12,641 nt of DNA from Robiginitomaculum sp. GTDB lineage: Bacteria > Pseudomonadota > Alphaproteobacteria > Caulobacterales > Maricaulaceae. Position numbers and translations under genes: made by a program. This document shows positions 5,342-12,641 of this stretch, in pieces (the first letter of the stretch is position 1; the number at the start of each line of letters is the position of its first letter). The DNA lies in assembly GCA_002733485.1 (NCBI GenBank), contig NVVU01000062.1:4589-17229 (forward strand). Direction: 5' to 3'. The notes beneath the pieces are model-generated. The model made no database searches and was not told the origin of the DNA. It saw only the letters and a program-made list of their open reading frames with translations.

Positions 5342-8300
5342 CATATTGGTAAAAGTACAAAAATAAAAATAATACTCCCAAATTATTTTCGAGAAAATTC
5401 ATATAAAAAAGCTTTACTAGGTATGGTTGCTACTTCAGCTCTTCTTATTGCAGGGCCGGCAATTTCGGAAGTAGATTCGGCTACGCAGAATTCAAACAGC
5501 ACTAGCCCAGCAGTACACCAAGCGCCCCTATCTCCCATCTCAGGCAAAGATGTTGTCGGTTCCATAAATAGTGAGCCGTTAGCGGCTGGTGACATAAATA
5601 TAGTTAGTGATGTCCGCCGGGGGGCAAATGGTGCCAAGGGGTCTAATGGTGGTGGTGTTGGCCCGTTAAAAAAAAGCCCCAAGCCAGGGAAGCCCGGACA
5701 GAATGGCCCGGACATAAATCTGCAAATCACAGCCGGTAATGGTAATATTGAAAGCACCACGGATAACCTTTCCGGTATTACCGTGGTCAGCATTGGCGGC
5801 GATGGCGGCAACGGAGGCAGTTTTTCCGGGATCGGGTCTGGTGGCGCCCGTGGAGGGGTCGCAGGTACGGGCGGCAATGTCACCCTTACCGTGGACACCA
5901 ATGTAACCACATCGGGCAACAGCGCTCATGGCATATTTGTGCAAAGTCGCGCCGGTGGTGGCGGTTCAGGCGGCGGCGGTTTTGGCATTGGTGTCGGTGG
6001 AGGTTCCGGTGGTTCGGCGGCGCAGGCCGGAACGGTCGATCTGACCAATAATGGCGCCATTGTGACCAATGGCGCAGGGTCTATGGGCATTTTGGCGCAA
6101 AGCCTGGGCGGCGCTGCCGGGGGCGGTGGCAATAGTTTTGGTATCGTTGGAGATCCAGGTTCGGCCAGCGCCGGTGGTGGCGGGGCCACCGTCACGGTCA
6201 GAAATACCGGATCGGTCACAACCAATGGCACGGCGTCTCACGGTATTTTTGCACAATCCATCGGGGGGACTGGTGGCAATGCAGGTGGTGGCGGCGGTAT
6301 AGTTTCGCTGGGCAGCACTGGGGGTGGTGGCGGCAATGGCGGCACGGTGAACGTCACCAACGCACTCCCCGGGATTATCAGCGTAAACGGCGTGGATTCC
6401 ATCGGCATTCTGGCGCAATCCATTGGCGGCGGCGGCGGGGCTTCATCGAGGTCCAGTGGTCTGGTGGCGATTGGCGGCGGCTCCGGCGGCGGCGGCAATG
6501 CCAGCGCTGTAACCGTTAATAATCTAGGGATTATCAGTACAGGCGGCACGCGCGGCTTTGGCGTTTTGGTGCAATCCATTGGTGGCGGTGGTGGGTCGGC
6601 GGGCTCGTCCGGCGGCCTGGTGGCCATTGGCGGCTCCGGCGGTAATGGTGGCAGCGGAGCTGCGGTAACTGTAACCAATGAAGGCACCATCTCGACCAGT
6701 GGTGATAGTGCCACCGGCTTATTAATTCAGTCCATTGGCGGTGGCGGCGGCAATGGAGCTTCTTCCAGCGGCCTGGTGGCCATTGGCGGTTCGGGCACCA
6801 ATGGCGGTGATGCAGGCACTGTTACCGTTTTGGGCAACGGACAAGTCAACACCGAAGGCAATAATGCCCACGGCGTATTGGCCCAGGCCATTGGTGGCGG
6901 CGGCGGCAATGGCGGCAATAGCGGCGGCTTTGTCTCCATAGGTGGTTCTGGTGAAGGCGGTGGCAATGGCGGTGTGGTTACGGTCGCAACCGGTGGTGTT
7001 TCCACTATAGGGAATAATGCGTTTGGCATTCTGGCCCAATCAGTTGGCGGTGGAGGCGGTAATGGGGCTGGTTCAGCTGGCTTTGTGGCCGTTGGTGGCA
7101 CGGCCAATGGAGGCGGAGGTAATGGCCAGAACGTGACTGTGACAACGTCAGGTCTGGTGATGACTTTGGGTACCAATGCCCATGGGGTTTTGGCGCAATC
7201 CATTGGTGGTGGCGGCGGTAATGGCGGCGGATCCGGCGGCTTGGTGTCCATTGGGGGTTCCGGTTCCAATGGCGGCGATGCCGGTCTGGTTATCGTGAAC
7301 ACCGATGGGGACATGACCACCACGGGCAATTTCTCCAGCGCCATTGTGGCACAGTCCATTGGCGGCGGCGGCGGCAATGGTGGCAGTGCTGCCTCAGGGG
7401 GTCTGTTTCTCAGCGTCGCGGTGGGTGGATCAGGGGCCGCCGGTGGATCCAGTTCTCTGGTGAGTATCAATACAACCGGTAATATTGAAACCACCGGTAT
7501 TGGCTCTACGGCCATTATCGCCCAATCGGTCGGCGGCGGTGGCGGCAGCGGTGGTTATGCCATCAGCGGTGCTGTCGGGGCTTTTGGCTCGGCCAGTGTC
7601 AGCATTGGCGGCAATGGCGGCAATGGCGGTAGTGGCGGCGCGGTAACGGCCAATATTGGAGGACAGATTCACACCTTGGGCAATGATGCCCACGGCCTGT
7701 TGGCACAATCGGTGGGCGGCGGTGGTGGTACCGGCGGCCAGAGTTTTGCCGCGGCCTTGAGCGGGGGAACCGGGTTTTCATCCTCCGTGGCCGTCTCGGT
7801 CGGTGGCAGCGGTGGTGCCGCCGGTGACGGGGGAACGGTAACGGTTTCTACGGGAGATGTGTTATTCACCGAAGGCAATAATGCGCTCGGTGTATTGGCC
7901 CAGTCCATCGGCGGCGGTGGTGGCAATGGCGGCTGGTCCGGCAGCGCCACGGCAATTGGTTCTGGCGGTATTGCCGTCGGCGGCGCGGTCTCGCTGGGGG
8001 GCTCTGGTGGCGCCGGGGGTGCCGGGGGCCTGGTAAGCCTGAACGCTAGTGGCGATGTAATGACTTTGGGTACAGGCTCACATGGCCTGGTGGCGCAATC
8101 CATTGGCGGCGGCGGCGGCAATGGCGGCTTTTCCTTTGCTGGCAGCGTCAGTGCATCCGGTGGCTCTTCGGTTAATGCCAATGTTTCCCTTGGTGGTTCT
8201 GGCGGCGCCGGCTCGCAGGCGGGCAATGTGGTAATAACCAGTTCGGGTATTGTTGCTACTGATGGCAACCAGGCCCACGGAATTCTGGCCCAGTCCATTG

Positions 8301-11300
8301 GCGGCGGCGGCGGCAATGGAGGCTGGTCTGCCACAGGAAGCATAAATGTGGGTGGTGGCGTCGGTGTCGGGGTAGGGGTTTCCCTGGGCGGCAGCGGCGG
8401 TGCTGGTGCCACCGGTGGCAGCGTTACGGTAAACACTTCGGGTGCTGTAGCCGCCAACGGCTTTGGCAGCCAGGGCATTCTAGCTCAATCCGTGGGCGGC
8501 GGCGGCGGTAATGGTGGTTTTTCCTCTTCGGGTAGTTTGATTTTGGGTAACAATGCGGCGGCAGTAAATGTCAGCCTTGGTGGCACCGGCGGCGATGGCG
8601 GCACCGGCGGTCTGGTCAATATTACCACCAACGATACTGTTTTTACGGCCAGTGATTATGCGGGTGCTGTTGTGGCCCAATCCATTGGCGGCGGCGGCGG
8701 CCTTGGTGGTTTTTCTAGTGTCGGGTCGGTATCTGTAAACACCGGCTCCACGGCGGCTTTTGGCGTTTCGCTGGGAGGCAGTGGCGGCGCAGGCAATGAT
8801 GCCTCCACTGTAAGCGTTAATACATTTAATCAGATCGCGACCGAAGGTAATCGCTCCAGCGCTATTATTGCCCAGTCCATTGGCGGCGGCGGTGGCCAGG
8901 GTGGGTTTTCGCTGAACGGCGCTATGAATCTGGGGGGCAACACAGGCGTGGCGCTGAACGCGGCGGTAGGTGGATCGGGTGGTGCCGCTGGCAATGGCGG
9001 CAATGTTTTAGTCTTTGCAGCTGATACGATCACAACCATGGGTGCCGAATCTCATGGCATATTGGCGCAGTCCATTGGCGGCGGTGGCGGCAATGGCGGC
9101 TTCTCAGGATCACTGAACAGTGCATTTGGTGCGGATCAGTCCTTCAGTGTGGGCATTGCCGTAGGCGGTGCCGGATCCGGTGGTGGCAATGGTGGTGAGG
9201 TTTCCGTCGATATTCGGAGTGATATCGGCACGATGGGCAGTAGCGCCCATGGTGTATTTGCCCAATCCATTGGCGGTGGTGGTGGCACTGGTGGCTCCTC
9301 CTATTCCGGTTCTCTGGCCGGTTCCTCGTCCAACGCCATTAATGTCGCGGTTGGGGGCCGAGGCGGCACCAGCGGCACTGGTGGTACTGTAAGCGTGACG
9401 ACGGATGCCACCATCCTCACCCAAGGGCGCGCCGCCTATGGTATATTTGCCCAATCGGTGGGCGGCGGTGGCGGCCAGGGCGGCTCCACCGGTGCCATGT
9501 CGATTACAGGATCAAATTCCAATGCACTGGACCTTTCCATTGGCGGGTTTGCCGCTGATGGCAGTCGTGGTGGCAATGTGGCCGTTAATGCCACGGGTAT
9601 TATCCAGACCCGTGCTGAAGGCTCCCATGCTATCTTTGCGCAATCGGTGGGCGGTGGTGGTGGCCAAGGCGGACTGGTTGGCATTGACGAGGATATATTT
9701 GGCGCTTTTCTGACGGGATCAACGTCCACTGGCTTTGGCAGTAATACCAATAACCTGACGGTCGCTCTTGGCGGCTTTGGCGGCACCGGCGGCGATGGCG
9801 GGGCGGTAAGCGTGGTCAATCATGCAGCCTTAAGCACGCGGGAATCCCAGTCCATAGGCATTTACGCCCAATCCATTGGCGGCGGGGGCGGTGATGGCGG
9901 GGTGGGGCTGGCCACGTCGGGTGCTGTTGGTGCCGGGCGCAATGGTACCTATGCCATCGCCATTGGCGGCTTTGGCGGGGCGGGCGGCGATGGCGGCATT
10001 GTCGATGTGCTAAACACCAGCCAGATCATCACGATGGGCGGGGCTTCTCATGGTGTGTTTGCCCAATCCATTGGCGGCGGCGGTGGTCGCGGCGGTGATG
10101 CGGGCGGTTTTGTAACCTCGTTTTCCAACACGTCTGCATCGAACCGCCGGGATACACAGCTCAGCGTTTCCATTGGAGGTCTTGGCGGGGCGGCAGGCGA
10201 TGGGGCGGCGGTCAGCGTGGTCAATGACGGCCTGATCCAGACCAGCGGCCAGCAGGCCCATGGTATTTTTGCCCAATCCATAGGCGGCGGCGGCGGCGTT
10301 GGCGGCATCGTGACGCAAAACGGTGAGCTGATTGGCCAGATCAATGATCTGATCAGTCGCGGCGACGCCCGCGCGGCCAGCATTAATGTAGGCGGTTTGG
10401 GCGGGGCGGCCGGCAATGGCGGCACCATAACAATTACCAATACAGGCTCTATTGCAGCTTTTGATCAACGCGGTGGGTATGGCATTTTTGCTCAATCCAT
10501 TGGCGGTGGCGGCGGCGTTGGTGGCTCTGGTCTTTCCGGGTCCATCAATGTTGGTGGGGCCGGTGGGGCGGGCGGCAATGGCGGCAATATCAATATTGAT
10601 AATTCCGGTTCCATCTTTACCGGCGGATCCTTGGCCTATGGCATATTTGCCCAGTCCATTGGCGGCGGCGGCGGCGTTGGCGGGGCCACGGATTATTCAG
10701 ACACGGTTGATACGCGTGATGCCCTTGCGGTGAGTTTGCAAACGGCGTCAACCTCACTGGAGTTTGTCAATTCCGTACGCGATGCCAGCAATTCTTCCTT
10801 TGGGGTCAGCGTTGGTGGTGGTGGCGGGGCATCGGGCAATGGCGGTAATATTTTCATATTAAATTCCGGCTCGATCACCACCATGGGTGATGGTGCCCAT
10901 GGCATAATGGCACAATCCATTGGCGGCGGCGGCGGCATAGGCGGCGCAGGTAATGTAGGCCAGATTAACCAACTAAGCCTTTCTGGTGCTGGCGGCTCAG
11001 CCGGAAATGGCGGCGATATATTTATTGAGCATACCGGCGATATCACGACCAATGGCTTTGGAGCCTATGGCATATTTGCCCAGTCCATTGGCGGCGGCGG
11101 CGGGACCGCCGGGGATTATTCATTTGGGTTTGATAATTTTAACATTGACGTGCCCCTGAACCTTATACGTGGTGGCAGTGGCAATGGTGGTGATGTCACC
11201 GTAATCAGCCACGGCAATATCATGATCCGCGGCACCGGCGGTATGGGCATATTTGCCCAGTCCATTGGCGGCGGTGGCGGTCTTATGGGCTTGAATATTC

Positions 11301-12641
11301 TTGGTCTGGGCGGTGTAGGCAGTTTATTGGGCACGGGCACGGCGGGGACGGTCAGAGTGGTGCATTCAGGCAATGTAATTGCGCCGGACCTAAACGGTAT
11401 AGCCGTATTTTCGCAAAGCAACTCTGCTGATGGCAATGACGATATGAGCCTGACGCTCGACAGTCATATTCGTGGTGGCTCGGGTTTTGGGGTTGGCGTC
11501 TTGTTTGAAGGCGGGCGCAATAATGTATTGAATACATCTGGTACAGTTTCTGCCGTATCGGCCTTGGCCATTCAGGGAACCAGCGGCAATGATACCATCA
11601 ACAATAGCGGCATGGTGATCGGCAATATCAATCTTGGCGGTGGCCAAAATGCCTTTAACAATCTAGCCAGTTCACAATTTATCGCCTTTGACACCATCAA
11701 TTTGGGTTCGGGCAGTGTCAATGAATCGCCCCAATCTTCGGATGATGACGGACACACCGTTGATTACCAAGGCGAAGCCACCGCAAAGAGTGCCCAACCT
11801 GATAATGTCGCTACGATTGAAATTTCATTAGATGGCCTGACCAGCATCTCTCACGAAGGTGCCCCCATTGGCATTTCCGATGGCACTTTAACCGGTAATG
11901 TGGAACATGAAGTTTATCCGCGTACCTTAGCGTTGAACGCTTCTCCCGGGCTTTTCACCAATGATGGTGATTTTCGTATGGGGCTAAGCGCGACGCTGGT
12001 GCCTATTGACCTGGCCGATCCCAATGCCCGGTTTTATAATTTGGACAATGATGGCGACCCCCTGTTTAATCTGTTTCTGGGTGCCCGCGTTGTAAATGAA
12101 GTCGCTCTGACTGGATCATATCTGCAGACCGCAAACGGGCATTTACAATACGATGTGGCCTTTGGCCCCTATGCCTCAGATCACGTCACCGCAACCGGGG
12201 ATGTTACCCTGGATGGCACCGGGGATGTGACCTTGATGTGGTTATCCGATGCCGTGCCTGTATCTCTATTTTCAACAACGGGCACCGTGATGGATAACGG
12301 ACTCAATATCACCGATACGCTGGCCATTGATTATGGCATACGGGCGGCGGCGGGCGAGGCCTTGTTGACCATTAATACAAACTTTGGCGGCGTTGGTGGC
12401 CTGAACCGCAACGAATCCGCACTTGGCGGCCATATGGATTCTTCCTTGACGATTGGCGGTGCCGAAGGCACCGGGCGCTTGCTGGCCTTACTTGGCAATT
12501 TACAAAACCGCCAGACCTATAAAGGGCTGATGACCGAGCTGAACCCGGAAATGCATATTGTGCCGATGGAAATGTTGGCCAACAGCAGTATGCGGTTCGG
12601 TCAGGACATGCTCACCTGTGGCAAAGCTGTTTTCTCGATAC
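5339..12641 (+). CDS. Giant glycine-rich repeat autotransporter (passenger; 3' end beyond window)
   Basis: One unbroken frame of at least 2434 codons runs off the right edge. Residues 1-43 form an extended signal peptide: a basic, Ile/Lys-rich lead, then KKALLGMVATSALLIAGPAIS with likely cleavage before EVDSA. Residues 44-140 are a linker including Lys/Pro/Gly-rich KKSPKPGKPGQNGPD. From about 149 to 2030 there are 32 tandem units centred on AQSIGGGGG, each combining a strand pattern such as VTVxNxGxIxTxGxxAxGI with a polyglycine stretch. After the last degenerate unit come a non-repetitive beta-helix (GNDTINNSG, GGGQNAFNNLASSQF), a YDVAFGPYASDHVTATGDVTLDG-like segment and LNPEMHIVPMEMLANSSMRF, the usual lead into a PF03797 barrel. 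The barrel (about 280 residues) must lie outside. I see one Cys only, in MLTCGK. The likely role is a surface adhesin or biofilm protein exported by type Va secretion. Confidence 0.9.
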   Translation, partial: MHIGKSTKIKIILPNYFRENSYKKALLGMVATSALLIAGPAISEVDSATQNSNSTSPAVHQAPLSPISGKDVVGSINSEPLAAGDINIVSDVRRGANGAKGSNGGGVGPLKKSPKPGKPGQNGPDINLQITAGNGNIESTTDNLSGITVVSIGGDGGNGGSFSGIGSGGARGGVAGTGGNVTLTVDTNVTTSGNSAHGIFVQSRAGGGGSGGGGFGIGVGGGSGGSAAQAGTVDLTNNGAIVTNGAGSMGILAQSLGGAAGGGGNSFGIVGDPGSASAGGGGATVTVRNTGSVTTNGTASHGIFAQSIGGTGGNAGGGGGIVSLGSTGGGGGNGGTVNVTNALPGIISVNGVDSIGILAQSIGGGGGASSRSSGLVAIGGGSGGGGNASAVTVNNLGIISTGGTRGFGVLVQSIGGGGGSAGSSGGLVAIGGSGGNGGSGAAVTVTNEGTISTSGDSATGLLIQSIGGGGGNGASSSGLVAIGGSGTNGGDAGTVTVLGNGQVNTEGNNAHGVLAQAIGGGGGNGGNSGGFVSIGGSGEGGGNGGVVTVATGGVSTIGNNAFGILAQSVGGGGGNGAGSAGFVAVGGTANGGGGNGQNVTVTTSGLVMTLGTNAHGVLAQSIGGGGGNGGGSGGLVSIGGSGSNGGDAGLVIVNTDGDMTTTGNFSSAIVAQSIGGGGGNGGSAASGGLFLSVAVGGSGAAGGSSSLVSINTTGNIETTGIGSTAIIAQSVGGGGGSGGYAISGAVGAFGSASVSIGGNGGNGGSGGAVTANIGGQIHTLGNDAHGLLAQSVGGGGGTGGQSFAAALSGGTGFSSSVAVSVGGSGGAAGDGGTVTVSTGDVLFTEGNNALGVLAQSIGGGGGNGGWSGSATAIGSGGIAVGGAVSLGGSGGAGGAGGLVSLNASGDVMTLGTGSHGLVAQSIGGGGGNGGFSFAGSVSASGGSSVNANVSLGGSGGAGSQAGNVVITSSGIVATDGNQAHGILAQSIGGGGGNGGWSATGSINVGGGVGVGVGVSLGGSGGAGATGGSVTVNTSGAVAANGFGSQGILAQSVGGGGGNGGFSSSGSLILGNNAAAVNVSLGGTGGDGGTGGLVNITTNDTVFTASDYAGAVVAQSIGGGGGLGGFSSVGSVSVNTGSTAAFGVSLGGSGGAGNDASTVSVNTFNQIATEGNRSSAIIAQSIGGGGGQGGFSLNGAMNLGGNTGVALNAAVGGSGGAAGNGGNVLVFAADTITTMGAESHGILAQSIGGGGGNGGFSGSLNSAFGADQSFSVGIAVGGAGSGGGNGGEVSVDIRSDIGTMGSSAHGVFAQSIGGGGGTGGSSYSGSLAGSSSNAINVAVGGRGGTSGTGGTVSVTTDATILTQGRAAYGIFAQSVGGGGGQGGSTGAMSITGSNSNALDLSIGGFAADGSRGGNVAVNATGIIQTRAEGSHAIFAQSVGGGGGQGGLVGIDEDIFGAFLTGSTSTGFGSNTNNLTVALGGFGGTGGDGGAVSVVNHAALSTRESQSIGIYAQSIGGGGGDGGVGLATSGAVGAGRNGTYAIAIGGFGGAGGDGGIVDVLNTSQIITMGGASHGVFAQSIGGGGGRGGDAGGFVTSFSNTSASNRRDTQLSVSIGGLGGAAGDGAAVSVVNDGLIQTSGQQAHGIFAQSIGGGGGVGGIVTQNGELIGQINDLISRGDARAASINVGGLGGAAGNGGTITITNTGSIAAFDQRGGYGIFAQSIGGGGGVGGSGLSGSINVGGAGGAGGNGGNINIDNSGSIFTGGSLAYGIFAQSIGGGGGVGGATDYSDTVDTRDALAVSLQTASTSLEFVNSVRDASNSSFGVSVGGGGGASGNGGNIFILNSGSITTMGDGAHGIMAQSIGGGGGIGGAGNVGQINQLSLSGAGGSAGNGGDIFIEHTGDITTNGFGAYGIFAQSIGGGGGTAGDYSFGFDNFNIDVPLNLIRGGSGNGGDVTVISHGNIMIRGTGGMGIFAQSIGGGGGLMGLNILGLGGVGSLLGTGTAGTVRVVHSGNVIAPDLNGIAVFSQSNSADGNDDMSLTLDSHIRGGSGFGVGVLFEGGRNNVLNTSGTVSAVSALAIQGTSGNDTINNSGMVIGNINLGGGQNAFNNLASSQFIAFDTINLGSGSVNESPQSSDDDGHTVDYQGEATAKSAQPDNVATIEISLDGLTSISHEGAPIGISDGTLTGNVEHEVYPRTLALNASPGLFTNDGDFRMGLSATLVPIDLADPNARFYNLDNDGDPLFNLFLGARVVNEVALTGSYLQTANGHLQYDVAFGPYASDHVTATGDVTLDGTGDVTLMWLSDAVPVSLFSTTGTVMDNGLNITDTLAIDYGIRAAAGEALLTINTNFGGVGGLNRNESALGGHMDSSLTIGGAEGTGRLLALLGNLQNRQTYKGLMTELNPEMHIVPMEMLANSSMRFGQDMLTCGKAVFSI
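5668..5675 (+). repeat. A8 homopolymer inside the autotransporter coding region
   Basis: Eight consecutive A residues encode the KK of PLKKSP around residues 110-112, shortly after the signal peptide. A one-base change would frameshift the whole passenger. Such tracts at the start of surface-protein genes can serve as slippage-driven on/off switches. In this window the tract is in the on frame. Confidence 0.5.
5783..11440 (+). repeat. 32 tandem glycine-rich units, AQSIGGGGG core, 51-87 residues each
   Basis: Core positions (codon of the A in AQS) begin at 5783 as a divergent VVSIGGDGG, then 5939, 6095, 6251, 6413, 6569, 6725, 6881, 7034, 7193 and 7349. These ten spacings are 51-54 residues, mostly exactly 52. 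The spacing then widens to 57, 61 and 65. From 7703 to 9260 eight successive spacings are 65 (one 64). Later units vary from 53 to 87 before a last degenerate core SQSNSADG at 11411. Twenty-four cores read AQS with I or V and five Gly. The core DNA is nearly identical between units while the rest has diverged, as expected from slow expansion and selection on the protein. Each unit probably makes two or more turns of a right-handed beta-helix. Confidence 0.88.

Noticed and set aside
5783..11440. Regularly spaced near-identical 25-30 bp segments, CRISPR-like at first sight
   Set aside because: The segments encode AQSIGGGGGNGG in one continuous frame, the spacing is 150-260 bases, and the sequence between them is also related. 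This is a protein repeat, not a CRISPR array.
5383..11757. Many long minus-strand open frames of up to about 270 codons, rich in PPPPPMDCA-like motifs
   Set aside because: They are the mirror image of the GGC/GGT-rich repeat units of the plus-strand autotransporter. Glycine codons read as proline or alanine on the other strand and rarely make stops. None has signal or domain logic, while the plus frame is continuous for 2434 codons.

Overview
The window looks like an alphaproteobacterial chromosome. This is inferred from the type of acetyl-CoA synthetase, an IS5-family (IS427-type) insertion sequence, a tRNA-Gly(CCC) remnant and a glycine-rich giant autotransporter of a type I associate with that class. 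It is not proven from the sequence. The left part is ordinary GC-rich coding sequence. The DNA between about 3510 and 5430 is visibly more AT-rich and full of broken or mobile pieces.

Left block (1-3430), apparently core chromosome. It holds the 3' end of a PLP-dependent group II decarboxylase on +, a convergent kelch-repeat lipoprotein on - whose 3' end overlaps it by 26 bp, and acs (acetyl-CoA synthetase) diverging from the lipoprotein across a short intergenic region.

Middle block (3431-5338), a junction and graveyard. Thirty bases past acs lies the 3' half of a tRNA-Gly(CCC) on -, complete from anticodon loop to CCA but with no D arm or 5' acceptor strand. This is what is left at the far end of an element integrated into a tRNA gene, so the island would lie to the right of about 3505. 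It is followed by a complete 844-bp IS5-family element (16/18 matching inverted repeats, CTAG target duplication, two-frame transposase) and a decayed Sel1-repeat membrane protein with a stop at codon 3 and a frameshift. Next comes a roughly 200-bp AT-rich control region with a near-perfect 16-bp dyad and a candidate promoter.

Right block (5339-12641, running off the window). This is a single uninterrupted + frame of at least 2434 codons, the passenger of a giant type V (autotransporter) surface protein. It has an extended signal peptide starting at a TTG codon, a Lys/Pro/Gly-rich linker with an A8 tract, and 32 tandem glycine-rich units built around AQSIGGGGG. The units have a period near 52 residues at first and then locked near 65. 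A non-repetitive beta-helix cap and the typical pre-barrel linker follow. The beta-barrel itself must lie beyond the right edge.

The left genes serve central metabolism and the envelope. The right gene is probably an adhesin or biofilm protein carried by a tRNA-targeted island. The most notable points are the island boundary, the architecture of the repeat passenger and the possible phase-variable A8 tract.
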